Notes: generated by a model not told the origin, from the letters alone. 64,000 bases of DNA from Pseudomonas triticifolii (GCF_014358015.1 NZ_JACONV010000006.1:1-64000); one strand, 5' to 3'. Positions 28,157 to 37,051 are shown, counted from the stretch's first letter. Numbers and translations are program-made.

Positions 28157-28343
28157 AGACCCTCAAAGGGCAACACGAAGAGGTGGGCAGTCTGCCAGCG
28201 TTCGCAGCCGAGAACCAGTCATCCAGAAGCCGGAAGGCCTGCCGCCTGATCATCGATGCGATGACCGGGGTCACAACGGGACGCAAGCGCAGTGTTTACC
28301 GCACTCGCGCCTGTCGCAGGGCGCAACAACCGTCTGCGAAAAA

Positions 28344-28634
28344 TTATTTCTTCTTGAGACAGTCGCTCATGAACGTCTTGCGGGCGTCGCCCTTGAGCGC
28401 TTGAGTGGAGGCCGTTGCGTTGCAGGTTTTCATTTTTTCCTGCTGAGTCGCTGCAGGAGCAGGCGTGGCTTTCAGGCAGGTGCTCATGAATGCCTTGCGC
28501 TCGTCGCCCTTGAGCGACTTGGCACTGGCGTCAGCATTACAGGTGGTCATCTTGTTCTGCTGCGCTGTAGCGGCAAAACCTTGCGCGGAAAACATCAGGC
28601 TAACGAGCAACAAAGGAATACCGAGTGTCTTCAT
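28344..28634 (-). CDS. psiF: PsiF repeat family protein
   Basis: 96 aa, with a signal peptide (MKTLGIPLLLVSLMFSAQGFA) and two PsiF repeats of the form QxxKMxTCNxxAxxxxLKGDxRKxFMSxCLK (about residues 28-60 and 65-96). The family is named for phosphate-starvation induction in E. coli; its function is unknown. I chose ATG 28634, which gives a clean signal peptide. No Pho box could be made out upstream. Confidence 0.9.
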   Translation of the reverse strand: MKTLGIPLLLVSLMFSAQGFAATAQQNKMTTCNADASAKSLKGDERKAFMSTCLKATPAPAATQQEKMKTCNATASTQALKGDARKTFMSDCLKKK

Positions 28635-28786
28635 CGTTCGACTCTCCAGGTCCGCTGTACCGGTCGGCACAACTTGAGATCAGTGTAGTCAAGATGTTGC
28701 AAAATATGAGGTACAACGCGGCACCACGATTGGCATTCATTTGAAACAGGTGGATAGTTGCGCCTCGTTCAATTTCCGGCACTCCC

Positions 28787-29668
28787 ATGCAATACGCTTT
28801 TCCATTGCTGACCATCTTCATCTGGTCCGTCAACACCGTCATCACCAAGGCGGCGTCGGAGGTCATCTTTCCGTCTGAAATCGGCTTTTACCGCTGGCTG
28901 CTGGCGGGATTGTTGTTCACGCCCTTCATGCTCATCCCGGTCTGGAAAAATCGCGCAGCGATCAGACCTTTGCTGGGCAAGATCGTGGTCCTGGGCGCGC
29001 TGGGCATGGCGGTGTATCAGAGCCTTGCGTATTTCGCGGCGGGCATGACCACGGCCACCAATATGGGAATCATTCAGTCGCTGGTGCCTGTCATGGCGCT
29101 GGGGCTGTCCATTGCCTGCCTGGGCATGCGCCTGACCTACGGTGCATTGCTGGGCGCAGTGATCTCTTTTGCGGGGGTGATCGTGGTCGTCGCGGCGGGC
29201 AACCTGACAGGGCTCATCGAGCAGGGGATGAATCGGGGGGATGCCATCGTGCTGTTCGCCGCAGCGGCCTACGCGCTGTACAGCATGCTCTTGAAGAAAT
29301 GGCAGTTGTGCCTGCCGCCGCTGCACTTGCTGTACATGCAGATTCTGGTGGCGATTGTGGTGTTGTTTCCGCTGTTCATTCTGTCGCCGCGCACCGGGCT
29401 GAACGCAAGCAACGTTCCGCTGGTGCTGTATGCCGCGATTCCCACCTCGATGCTGGCACCCTGGTTGTGGATGACCTCGATCATGCGCCTGGGTCCAAGC
29501 CGCACCACTCTATTCTTCAACCTGATGCCAATTGCCACGGCATTGATTGCCGCCGTGGCACTTGGCGAACAGCTGGCGCTTTATCACCTGTATGGCGGCG
29601 CGCTGACCCTGTGCGGGGTCATCCTCGCGGAACGCTGGAAGACCCCGCTACAGTTCAAAGCAGGCTAG
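28787..29668 (+). CDS. EamA/DMT-family transporter
   Basis: 293 aa with ten hydrophobic helices in two EamA repeats of five. Typical features: FPLLTIFIWSVNTVITKAA in helix 1, the charged SEIGFYRW after helix 1, and PxxxALxxxxxLGE-like PIATALIAAVALGEQLALYHLYGG near residues 246-269. The family exports metabolites such as amino acids; substrate unknown. Its stop overlaps the convergent small gene at 29665 by four bases. Confidence 0.88.
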   Translation: MQYAFPLLTIFIWSVNTVITKAASEVIFPSEIGFYRWLLAGLLFTPFMLIPVWKNRAAIRPLLGKIVVLGALGMAVYQSLAYFAAGMTTATNMGIIQSLVPVMALGLSIACLGMRLTYGALLGAVISFAGVIVVVAAGNLTGLIEQGMNRGDAIVLFAAAAYALYSMLLKKWQLCLPPLHLLYMQILVAIVVLFPLFILSPRTGLNASNVPLVLYAAIPTSMLAPWLWMTSIMRLGPSRTTLFFNLMPIATALIAAVALGEQLALYHLYGGALTLCGVILAERWKTPLQFKAG

Positions 29669-29892
29669 GCGGTTGCACTGCCCTCACCGCCCTCCACGCT
29701 GTGGATTGACACGTCCGTGATGCCGGCGGCGTGCGGCATGCCGGCTTCGGGAAGGTCATCCAGCTCGACCTGATGCTTGAGCGCCAGCTCATGCACGATT
29801 TCAATGATCGGCACGTCCAGGTCTTCGATGACATCTACATGGTGCTCGCCCAACAGGGTGTACTCGATCTCATACAGCTCTTTATCGCCCAT
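29665..29892 (-). CDS. Small acidic conserved-type hypothetical protein
   Basis: 75 aa, strongly acidic, starting MGDKELYEIEYTLLGEHHVDVIEDLDVPIIEIVHELALKH. No signal peptide or membrane segment. I do not recognise the family. ATG 29892 is a clear start and the codon use looks coding. It is 59 nt upstream of the lipase stop on the same strand order (lipase lies at lower-to-higher coordinates 29952-30842), so it would follow the lipase in transcription. Confidence 0.6.
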   Translation of the reverse strand: MGDKELYEIEYTLLGEHHVDVIEDLDVPIIEIVHELALKHQVELDDLPEAGMPHAAGITDVSIHSVEGGEGSATA

Positions 29893-29951
29893 CGCATCAC
29901 TTCCTGGCCGCCCCTTACGAACGGCTGATTACGAATTACTGCCTGATTGAG

Positions 29952-30842
29952 TTAAAGACCGGCAGCCTTGAGGCGCGCGGCGTGTTCCATGAACAGGCGC
30001 ACGGGATCTGCGCCTTTGCCGACCAGCCCGAAGGTCTGGTTGACGATGTCGAAATGATCGAGCGCAAAGTCATCCCCGATGACCGTGCCCAGGTGCGAAC
30101 TGAAACGCCCGACCATGCCATCAGATTGACCTCGCTCTTTCCTGAACGTGCGAGCGAATATTCGACAGGTCACGTTGGTGCCATCAATCAGGTTGCGTCC
30201 GCGATTGGTAATGCCCGGTTTGAGGATCCCGGACCAGGAGTAATAGCGCACTCCGCCCACCTGCTCTTCGCCGCTACCACCCCATACTTCGGGTAATCCC
30301 TGAGGATATTGCTTGTTGAACAGCGCAACCCCGGTGGTGGTCAGGGACTGATGCGAAGCGGTGATGTCCATCGGCAACTTCGGCCCGCGGTAGCCGGTTT
30401 CAAACACGGCGATTGCCCAGGCCAACAGCCCGATCACCGCGTTGACCAAACGCCCGCCCGGCGTTCCCGGTGGATAATGCCGTTCCAGGTAGTCCGCCAG
30501 CTCCGAACCATGATTGGGGCCGGCCACGGACGTAACCGATGCCACCAGATCGGGCCGCTTGGCTGCGACATAGCGCACCGTCAGCGCACCCTGACTGTGG
30601 CCGATCAGATTGACCTTGGCCACGCCGGTTTCCCGGACAGTCTGCTCAATGATCTTGAGCAACTGCTCGCCGCGTATCTCAGTCGAATTGACCCCGGATA
30701 CCATCACCGGGATCACCCTCGCCCCGCCACGCTCAAGCGCTTTCACGATGCCGAACCAGTAGGGATACACCAGCAGCCGCACAAACCCTAACAAGCCTGG
30801 TACCAGCAACAATGGATAACGCGTCGCCTGTTCTTGCGCCAT
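29952..30842 (-). CDS. Triacylglycerol lipase (family I alpha/beta hydrolase) without signal peptide
   Basis: 296 aa. Oxyanion region YPLLLVPGLLGF near residue 9, nucleophile box IGHSQGALT (Ser near residue 86), catalytic Asp in SDGMVGRFSSHLG and catalytic His in ALDHFDIVNQ by alignment to P. aeruginosa LipA from memory. At the position of the LipA Cys (TCSSH) this protein has RFSSH, so the LipA disulfide is likely absent. The start MAQEQATRYP has no signal peptide and no Lif foldase gene is adjacent, so it may be cytoplasmic or leave by a type I system. ATG 30842 is preceded by an AGGGAGA-like site. Confidence 0.85.
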   Translation of the reverse strand: MAQEQATRYPLLLVPGLLGFVRLLVYPYWFGIVKALERGGARVIPVMVSGVNSTEIRGEQLLKIIEQTVRETGVAKVNLIGHSQGALTVRYVAAKRPDLVASVTSVAGPNHGSELADYLERHYPPGTPGGRLVNAVIGLLAWAIAVFETGYRGPKLPMDITASHQSLTTTGVALFNKQYPQGLPEVWGGSGEEQVGGVRYYSWSGILKPGITNRGRNLIDGTNVTCRIFARTFRKERGQSDGMVGRFSSHLGTVIGDDFALDHFDIVNQTFGLVGKGADPVRLFMEHAARLKAAGL

Positions 30843-31028
30843 GTAGATCTCCCTGTGCTGAAACGAGTTGAACAACCCTTTCAACCTTAGCGCTGTTTTT
30901 TGGCAAGCCCGAACAACGCGACCATCAGGGGTGCTGCCTAATCGCCATCTTTTTTCGAACTCTTGCACACCTCCTCAGCTCCAACGTGCAACGGGCCAAG
31001 ACCGGCTCTGACATGTGGAGCAATAACG

Positions 31029-31367
31029 ATGTACAACAAAATCCTCGCAGCAACTTTCGTGTTGGCGACAATGGCTGGCTGCAGCAACACAACCGTGCAG
31101 AATCCGGTGGACTACGTCACCTATCGCAATGAGCCACTGGTCAAGCAGGTCGAGAACGGCATGACCCGCCAGCAGGTCCTGACCATCGGCGGTGAGCCTT
31201 CGTCAACCATCGACCGCAAAGTCAATACCGGCACCTGCAACAACTACGTGATGAGCAAAGACGGCCATAAACAGGTCTACCACGTCAGCTTCAACAGCGA
31301 CGGCCGTGTGACCAACAAAGGTTTTATGACCTGCGAACAGCGTGAAATGAACGAACGTTCGATGTAA
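31029..31367 (+). CDS. osmE: Osmotically inducible lipoprotein OsmE
   Basis: 112 aa. Lipobox LATMAGC with Cys near residue 17, then a BamE/SmpA-like fold with GMTRQQVLTIGGEPSSTI (near residue 46). OsmE is a stress-induced outer-membrane lipoprotein of unknown detailed role. ATG 31029 follows GGAG. Ends at a strong hairpin terminator shared with the small gene on the other strand. Confidence 0.92.
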   Translation: MYNKILAATFVLATMAGCSNTTVQNPVDYVTYRNEPLVKQVENGMTRQQVLTIGGEPSSTIDRKVNTGTCNNYVMSKDGHKQVYHVSFNSDGRVTNKGFMTCEQREMNERSM

Positions 31368-31381
31368 TTCGCGTCGCGAAT

Positions 31382-31417
31382 AAAAAAGCCCGATGCGTGA
31401 TGCATCGGGCTTTTTCA
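31382..31417. terminator. Bidirectional terminator between osmE and the 28-aa gene
   Basis: AAAAAGCCCGATGC, loop GTGA, then GCATCGGGCTTTTT (with one extra T) form a long stem with A-run and T-run on opposite sides, suitable for terminating both convergent transcripts. Confidence 0.88.
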
Positions 31418-31439
31418 TGTCGACGTTTTTGTGCCCGTG

Positions 31440-31526
31440 TCAGAACACCAGCTTGAACAAGGCAATCACCACGATCAGGCCGATCAGGAAAATGATACCG
31501 ATGGTGCTTCCCAGAAACTTGAGCAT
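31440..31526 (-). CDS. 28-residue single-pass membrane miniprotein
   Basis: Reads MLKFLGSTIGIIFLIGLIVV then IALFKLVF and stop. The ATG (31526) is preceded by GGAG at ideal spacing, and almost the whole peptide is one hydrophobic helix flanked by Lys residues. It is convergent with osmE across a bidirectional terminator. Small membrane proteins of this kind often bind and tune larger membrane complexes, but no partner can be named. Too short for standard gene callers. Confidence 0.7.
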   Translation of the reverse strand: MLKFLGSTIGIIFLIGLIVVIALFKLVF

Positions 31527-31730
31527 GTGAATCTCCACGATTGAATAGGTCTCAAGGTTGGGACCGCGCCAGGACGCGCTCGTTTCTTATATTTTTAACA
31601 GTGCTGGCGAAGCATGAAACGTGCGAAATCCAATAAAACTTTCTCGCCGTTCGTCACTCACAAAGATTGATGATCTTGCCACGCAACACATAGAGCGAGA
31701 CACACAACCTGATGAACCTGGAGATAACCC

Positions 31731-32264
31731 ATGAATTCTGCACCACAGCTATCCGATGTAAACAGCCTGCGCCAGCGTGCGCGCCAGAACGTTGAGAATG
31801 GTGCGGTCACCGAAGGCTACAACGCCGATCGCGAAACAGTCCTGCGCCTGCTCAACGAGTCGCTGGCAACCGAGCTGGTCTGCGTTCTGCGCTACAAACG
31901 CCACTACTACATGGCAACTGGCCTGAAGGCCAGCGTTGCGGCCGCCGAGTTCCTGGAGCACGCACAGCAGGAAGCCGAGCATGCCGACAAGCTGGCAGAG
32001 CGAATCGTGCAACTGGGCGGCGAGCCGGAGTTCAACCCGGACACCCTGTCCAAAAACTCCCACGCGCAGTACGTGGCAGGCAACACCCTCAAGGAAATGG
32101 TTTACGAAGACTTGGTGGCCGAGCGCATTGCGGTCGACAGCTACCGTGAAATCATTCAGTACATCGGCGACACCGATCCGACTACCCGTCGCATCTTCGA
32201 AGAGATCCTTGCACAGGAAGAAGAGCATGCCGACGACATGGCGGACATCCTGAACGACCTGTGA
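31731..32264 (+). CDS. Ferritin-like domain protein (bacterioferritin family)
   Basis: 177 aa, four-helix bundle. Candidate di-iron ligands are in LLNESLATELVCVLRY (helix A), EHAQQEAEHADKLAERI (helix B, ExxH-type), YEDLVAERIAVDSYREI (helix C) and EEILAQEEEHADDMADIL (helix D, ExxH). Related to a probable bacterioferritin at the same locus in P. aeruginosa (recalled). Role is iron storage or protection from oxidative stress. Not the heme-bridging Bfr of classical length (about 158 aa). Followed by a good terminator. Confidence 0.82.
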   Translation: MNSAPQLSDVNSLRQRARQNVENGAVTEGYNADRETVLRLLNESLATELVCVLRYKRHYYMATGLKASVAAAEFLEHAQQEAEHADKLAERIVQLGGEPEFNPDTLSKNSHAQYVAGNTLKEMVYEDLVAERIAVDSYREIIQYIGDTDPTTRRIFEEILAQEEEHADDMADILNDL

Positions 32265-32281
32265 TTCGGGACTGAAAGCAG

Positions 32282-32309
32282 AAGCCAGGATTTTTATCCT
32301 GGCTTTTTT
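32282..32309 (+). terminator. Terminator of the ferritin-like gene
   Basis: AAGCCAGGA, loop TTTTTA, TCCTGGCTT followed by TTTT, 17 nt after the stop codon. Confidence 0.85.
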
Positions 32310-32337
32310 GTGCCGCCTGGATAAACGCTACTTTCTT

Positions 32338-32363
32338 GTGGGAGGCGGCTTGCCGGCGATGCG
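32338..32363. repeat. Single REP element (GGCTTGCCGGCGATG class)
   Basis: GTGGGAGGCGGCTTGCCGGCG lies between the ferritin-like gene and the 3' end of the AsmA gene. It matches one arm of the array at 38276. Confidence 0.6.
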
Positions 32364-32429
32364 ATGTGTCTGGCGACCTCTTGTTGGCGGCTGGGAGACC
32401 CCGCTGTGCCACAGTTGGATGCCAGGCGC

Positions 32430-34496
32430 TTATTTCACGGTCTTGGGCGCCTTGCCTGAGCGCATCTGCTCCAGCAGCGGCCCGCACTGGTTGGGCTCGC
32501 TGTCACCGGTTGCGACCAGCGCCAGCAGCCCTGCCGCAGGCCCGACGGTTGCGCCCAGCAGAATCATCCCCGCACCGCGCAGCAACAGCGGACCGGATTG
32601 CACGCCCGCATTGGGCTTGGCAAACGGGCCGTTGACGTACAAAGGCGAGCGCAGCGAGAACACGCGAAACCCTTTGGACTCCGGGTTGATCTGCAAGTCC
32701 AATTGCTCGGTCTTCATGTTCGCCGTGCCGCTGATATAGATGATCGCATTCTCGGTGTCGAACACGAACAAGCGACTGGTGGCCAGTCCGTCCTTGATGC
32801 CGAAGTCGGACGCCGCACAGTTGATTTTCACGTCCTTGTCGCCGAACAGTTTGCCGACCACGTAGTTGCCCACATTGAGCCCTGCGATTTCCATCAGGCC
32901 ACGGCTGATCGCGCCGTCGTTGACCAGCATTTTCAGCTCGCCATTGGCCGTGCCCAGCAGCGCAGCAATCGAGTTGCCCCGCCCGCTGATGTCGGCATCA
33001 CCATTGAGCTCACCGAAACTGGTCTTCATCGGCTCGAACGTCGGGAACAGTTGCTTGAGCTTGAAATTGCGCGCCGACACCTTCGCACGACCTTGCAGCG
33101 GCCTGTCGCGACCATCGAGACGAATGTCCGCATCCAGCTTGCCGCCCGCCACACCAAAACGCAGGGGCTCAAGGCTAAGCTGGCCGTCATTGAGGATCAG
33201 ATGCGTATAAAGGTCGGTGAATGGCAGATCCGGGCTTTGAACAATACGCTTGCCGGTAAACTCGACGTCGGCATCCATCGCACGCCAGCGATCAGTCTGG
33301 AACTCCTCGACCGGCAGCACTTTGCCGGCAGGCTGCTTGCTCTCGCCGCCACGCTTTTTCTGCGCAGCATTGGAGTCGGCACCGATCAGCGGCGCCAGAT
33401 CACTGAACAGCAACTGGTCTGACACCAGCACGCCGGTGAGCTTGGGCCGTGGCTGGCTGGCAACGAAGCCCAGATCGCCGTGAATGTCGCTGTTGCCGAT
33501 CTTGCCGTTGAATTTTTCGTAGCTGAAACGAGCGCCGTCCGGGTCATGCAGCTTGGCGATCAGCCGACCGTCCGTTGAATACGCAGGCGAATCAGGCAGC
33601 GTGACGCCGGTCAGCGGGTAGAGATTGCTCAGGCTGGCACCAGACAGCTTCAAACGCAGATCAAGCGCACCCAGATTCTGAGGATCCGTGACCGTCCCGG
33701 CGATCACGCCATGGGTGTCGCCGACCTTTACATCAGCCTGCACCGGGAACGGCTGATTGGCATCTTTCAATGCCAGCAAGCCACCGATCTTGCCTGTGCC
33801 GTTGAGCTTCTGACCGTGATACTGACCTTTGACGGCCAGCCCGAACGCGTAATCCTGCGGCACCACACCCTTGTCCTGGGCCTTTTTCGCTTCCTTGCTG
33901 CCGACGATTTCGCCGAACGGGATAGGCTTGCCGAGCATCTCGATCACCACATCCAGCTGCGTGTTCAGGGTCTGATCATTGAAGCTGACCAGTCCTTTGT
34001 CGAACTTGATCGCACCAATGTCCACTTCCCACTTCGTAGGCTCGGCATTGGGGTCGGACTTGGGCAAATCGAACACCCAGTTGGCACGCCCATCAGCCAG
34101 CCGTTCCAGCTTGGCTTCAGGCCCGGTCAGATCAATACGCGGAATCACCACGTGTTGGGCCAGCAACGGCAGCAGCGACAGCCGAAATTCCACTTGCTTG
34201 AGCGTGACCATCTGCGGCTGTTTCGACCACTCGGGGTTGCCCAGCGTCAGGTCTTCAGCCACAAAATGCGGCGAGGGCACCCAGGCGCGCCAGCCGCCCA
34301 ACTCAGGCTCACGCGACCAGCGCACGTCCAGATTGCCATTGATGGCGAACGGGCGATGCAGCGCTTCGCTGACCTTTTCATTGAGGGTGGGTTTGATGCG
34401 ATTCCAGTCGAAAGTGACAATCACAATGACCAACACGGCCAGCACCACCAGCAAAGTGGCGCCTGTCCACGCGAAAATCCTACGGCTGCGCGTCAT
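32430..34496 (-). CDS. AsmA family protein
   Basis: 688 aa with one N-terminal membrane helix (FAWTGATLLVVLAVLVIVIVTF) and a long beta-rich periplasmic region. The N-terminal AsmA motif FDWNRIKPTLNEKVSEALHRPFAINGNLDVRW and the C-terminal region with GLNVGNYVVGKLFGDKDVKINCAASDF are typical. Current work places AsmA-like proteins as bridges for phospholipid transfer to the outer membrane. ATG 34496 gives the expected MTRSRR positive-inside start; a longer in-frame extension to 34595 is not needed. Confidence 0.88.
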   Translation of the reverse strand: MTRSRRIFAWTGATLLVVLAVLVIVIVTFDWNRIKPTLNEKVSEALHRPFAINGNLDVRWSREPELGGWRAWVPSPHFVAEDLTLGNPEWSKQPQMVTLKQVEFRLSLLPLLAQHVVIPRIDLTGPEAKLERLADGRANWVFDLPKSDPNAEPTKWEVDIGAIKFDKGLVSFNDQTLNTQLDVVIEMLGKPIPFGEIVGSKEAKKAQDKGVVPQDYAFGLAVKGQYHGQKLNGTGKIGGLLALKDANQPFPVQADVKVGDTHGVIAGTVTDPQNLGALDLRLKLSGASLSNLYPLTGVTLPDSPAYSTDGRLIAKLHDPDGARFSYEKFNGKIGNSDIHGDLGFVASQPRPKLTGVLVSDQLLFSDLAPLIGADSNAAQKKRGGESKQPAGKVLPVEEFQTDRWRAMDADVEFTGKRIVQSPDLPFTDLYTHLILNDGQLSLEPLRFGVAGGKLDADIRLDGRDRPLQGRAKVSARNFKLKQLFPTFEPMKTSFGELNGDADISGRGNSIAALLGTANGELKMLVNDGAISRGLMEIAGLNVGNYVVGKLFGDKDVKINCAASDFGIKDGLATSRLFVFDTENAIIYISGTANMKTEQLDLQINPESKGFRVFSLRSPLYVNGPFAKPNAGVQSGPLLLRGAGMILLGATVGPAAGLLALVATGDSEPNQCGPLLEQMRSGKAPKTVK

Positions 34497-34741
34497 GCAT
34501 GACTCTCCAGAAAACAGTGCCCCTGCCTTGGAACACTGAGTACGACATGCCCGTTCGACTGACAAAAGCGTCGAGGGTTTGATCGAGATGGGCAAATAAG
34601 CTGCAAACCTTGCGGCGCAGCGACAGCGACGGAATCATTTTGGTTGATTCCCACCATCAACTTTATGAACTTCTGTCTCGACGGGACCGGCGTCATAGTG
34701 CACGCCTGTACCCATCGTCCGCTCTTTCGAGGAGCACAACC

Positions 34742-34879
34742 ATGAAACCCCACCTGTTACTGAGCCTGTTTCTGTCCGTCTTCGCCGCCAATGCCTACGC
34801 CGCTTCGGCATCCGAGCGCGAACTGCGCATTGCCGAGAACGGCCCTGATCGCCTGGTTCAGCAGTATCAAAGAGTCTGA
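34742..34879 (+). CDS. 45-residue exported peptide, unknown
   Basis: MKPHLLLSLFLSVFAANAYA is a good signal peptide, leaving a 25-residue mature peptide (ASASERELRIAENGPDRLVQ then QYQRV). GAGGAG precedes the ATG at ideal spacing. Similar short exported Pseudomonas proteins with AENGxDRL motifs exist in my memory but without a firm function. It lies between asmA (divergent) and the DesT-like regulator. Confidence 0.6.
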   Translation: MKPHLLLSLFLSVFAANAYAASASERELRIAENGPDRLVQQYQRV

Positions 34880-34966
34880 TCACGCCAAACGCCGAAAAGC
34901 CTTTCGACGCAGGCAAAGCGCATTTGTTAAAGTGCGACGCAGTCTATCTCCAGAATCGTTTGAGCC

Positions 34967-35599
34967 ATGCTGCCCCGCGCCGAACAAAAACAACAGACCC
35001 GAAGAGCCTTGCTGGACGCCGCCCACCACTTGATGGAAAGCGGACGCGGTTTCGGCAGCCTGAGCCTGCGCGAAGTGGCACGCACGGCGGGCATTGTGCC
35101 GACCGGCTTCTATCGCCACTTCGAAGACATGGACCAGCTCGGTCTGGTGCTGGTCAGCGAAGTGGGCCAGACCTTCCGGGAAACCATCCGGCTGGTTCGG
35201 CATAACGAATTTGCCATGGGCGGTCTGATTCGCGCTTCGGTGCAGATATTTCTCGAGCGCGTGGCCGCCAATCGCTCGCAGTTCCTGTTTCTGGCTCGCG
35301 AACAATACGGCGGCTCGCTGAAGGTGCGTCAGGCATTGGGCGCGCTGCGCGAAGGCATCAGCGCCGACCTGACGGCCGACCTCGCGAAGATGCCCAAGTG
35401 GCAGCATTTGAGCGCTGACTCGCTGTCGATCATCGCCGACCTTGTGGTCAAGAGCGTGTTCGCCATGCTGCCCGAACTGATTGACCCGCCTCCCGCCTCG
35501 CTCGCGCCGCACCTCACGCCCCAAGCCAAGATCACCCAGCAATTGCGCTTTATCTTCATCGGCGCAAGGCATTGGCGTGGTCTGGGCAGTCACGACTGA
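34967..35599 (+). CDS. desT: TetR-family regulator, DesT-like
   Basis: 210 aa. HTH region LSLREVARTAGIVPTGFYRHF (about residues 33-53) and C-terminal QLRFIFIGARHWRGLG are as I recall for P. aeruginosa DesT, which senses acyl-CoA saturation and represses the acyl-CoA desaturase genes desCB. In P. aeruginosa desCB lie next to desT; here the neighbours are a 45-aa exported peptide and ureE, so its target must lie elsewhere or differ. Confidence 0.8.
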   Translation: MLPRAEQKQQTRRALLDAAHHLMESGRGFGSLSLREVARTAGIVPTGFYRHFEDMDQLGLVLVSEVGQTFRETIRLVRHNEFAMGGLIRASVQIFLERVAANRSQFLFLAREQYGGSLKVRQALGALREGISADLTADLAKMPKWQHLSADSLSIIADLVVKSVFAMLPELIDPPPASLAPHLTPQAKITQQLRFIFIGARHWRGLGSHD

Positions 35600-35733
35600 T
35601 CACTCAAAACCAGATTGTTCTGATCGCTCCTGCACTGCGTGCTCATCATTGTGCACAGATTCCGACAAGCCTTTAGAGCGGGCGCGATTCCCGCAAACCC
35701 AAACTCGCCCCACGCTGGGGCAGTCTGTCCATT

Positions 35734-35750
35734 GCGCACCAAAAATGCGC
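35734..35750. promoter_or_regulatory. NtrC-like enhancer motif upstream of ureE
   Basis: GCGCACCAAAAATGCGC, with GCGCA/TGCGC inverted ends. It differs at two positions from the motif at 11613 upstream of urtA and lies about 55 bp before a sigma-54-type element, the geometry of an enhancer site. Confidence 0.45.
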
Positions 35751-35805
35751 ACGACTTATAATAAATAACCCCGCCCCGTCCGTCTTTTCCCTCGTTCTGC
35801 ACTGT

Positions 35806-35821
35806 TGGCAAGCCCCTTGCT
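35806..35821 (+). promoter_or_regulatory. Sigma-54-type promoter for ureEFG-hupE
   Basis: TGGCAAGCCCCTTGCT matches TGGCAC-N5-TTGCW with one change (A for C at the sixth base) and correct GG-N10-GC spacing, 38 nt before the ureE start codon. Confidence 0.6.
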
Positions 35822-35858
35822 CTGCTTTGAGGCATCGCAATTGGCTGGAAGCTATCTG

Positions 35859-36359
35859 ATGCTGGTGATTCACAACCGAATCGAACCCCAGGCCGAATGG
35901 GCCGCCGAACTGCATTTGAACTTCGAGGCGCGCAGCAAGAGCCGCCTGCGCTGCTTCAGTGCAGAAAACGAGGATGTGGGCCTGTTTCTGCAACGCGGGC
36001 AACCGCCGCTACGTGATGGCGAGTTTCTGCAGGCCGAGGATGGCCGTATCGTGCGGGTCTGCGCTCGCCCGGAAAAGCTGATGCATGTCACCTGCAGCAG
36101 CACTTTCGAACTGACCCGCGCGGCCTACCACCTGGGTAATCGTCACGTGGCCCTGCAAGTCGGAGACGGCTGGCTGCGATTGCTCGACGACTACGTGCTC
36201 AAGGCGATGCTCGATCAACTGGGCGCTACCACTGAAACCATCGAAGCCCCGTTCCAGCCGGAGCATGGTGCTTATGGCGGAGGCCATCATCATTCACGTG
36301 CAGGAGAAGAGGATTTCAACTACCCGCCTCGCCTGCACCAGTTCGGTGTGCGCACGTGA
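35859..36359 (+). CDS. ureE: Urease accessory protein UreE (nickel chaperone)
   Basis: 166 aa. Starts MLVIHNRIEPQAEW; contains AYHLGNRHVALQVGDG (conserved GNRH with a nickel-binding His) and a His-rich tail GAYGGGHHHSR. UreE dimers deliver nickel to UreG. ATG 35859 is preceded by GGAA. Ends with a four-base overlap (GTGA) into ureF. Confidence 0.96.
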   Translation: MLVIHNRIEPQAEWAAELHLNFEARSKSRLRCFSAENEDVGLFLQRGQPPLRDGEFLQAEDGRIVRVCARPEKLMHVTCSSTFELTRAAYHLGNRHVALQVGDGWLRLLDDYVLKAMLDQLGATTETIEAPFQPEHGAYGGGHHHSRAGEEDFNYPPRLHQFGVRT

Positions 36360-37030
36360 ACAGCGCCTGGGCGCTTCTGCGCCTGGCCAGTCCGCAGCTA
36401 CCGATTGGTGGCTACAGCTATTCGCAAGGGCTGGAGATGGCGGTGGAACACGCGATCGTGACCAACCCGCAAACCGCGGCTCGCTGGATCGGTGATCAAT
36501 TGCTGCTCAACCTTGCGCGCTTCGAAGCCCCGTTGCTGCTGGCTCACTGCCAGGCCGCGGCCGATGAAGACTGGGGACAACTGCTGCAAGTCAGCGAGCA
36601 ACATCGCGCCAGCCGGGAAACCCGCGAGCTGCATCTGGAAAGCAGGCAGATGGGCTATTCCCTGCAACAGTTGCTCAACGGCCTGCCGGAACTGGACCGC
36701 GATGCGCGACGCTTTCTGGAACAGACGACCGAGCCACACCTGGCACTCGGCTGGGCGCTGGCTGCCCGCGCCTGGCAGATCAGCCCGCAGGATGCACTGG
36801 CTGCCTGGCTCTGGAGCTGGCTGGAAAACCAGTTGGCGGTGCTGATGAAGACCCTGCCGCTCGGCCAGCAGGCCGCCCAGCGCCTGACCAGCGAACTGCT
36901 GCCGCTGTTGCAGCAGGCGCAGGCCAACGCTGGCACACACGATATCCACCAATGCGGCAGTGCGGCCTTCGGTCTGTCACTGGCGAGCATGGCCCACGAA
37001 CGTCAATACAGCCGGTTATTCCGGTCCTGA
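36356..37030 (+). CDS. ureF: Urease accessory protein UreF
   Basis: 224 aa. Motifs LLRLASPQLPIGGYSYSQGLE (residues about 5-25) and the C-terminal DIHQCGSAAFGLSLASMAHERQYSRLFRS are diagnostic. UreF bridges UreD and UreG in the nickel-insertion complex and controls UreG GTPase. GTG start overlapping the ureE stop. Confidence 0.95.
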   Translation: MNSAWALLRLASPQLPIGGYSYSQGLEMAVEHAIVTNPQTAARWIGDQLLLNLARFEAPLLLAHCQAAADEDWGQLLQVSEQHRASRETRELHLESRQMGYSLQQLLNGLPELDRDARRFLEQTTEPHLALGWALAARAWQISPQDALAAWLWSWLENQLAVLMKTLPLGQQAAQRLTSELLPLLQQAQANAGTHDIHQCGSAAFGLSLASMAHERQYSRLFRS

Positions 37031-37051
37031 TATGCATCCATGGAGAACTCA

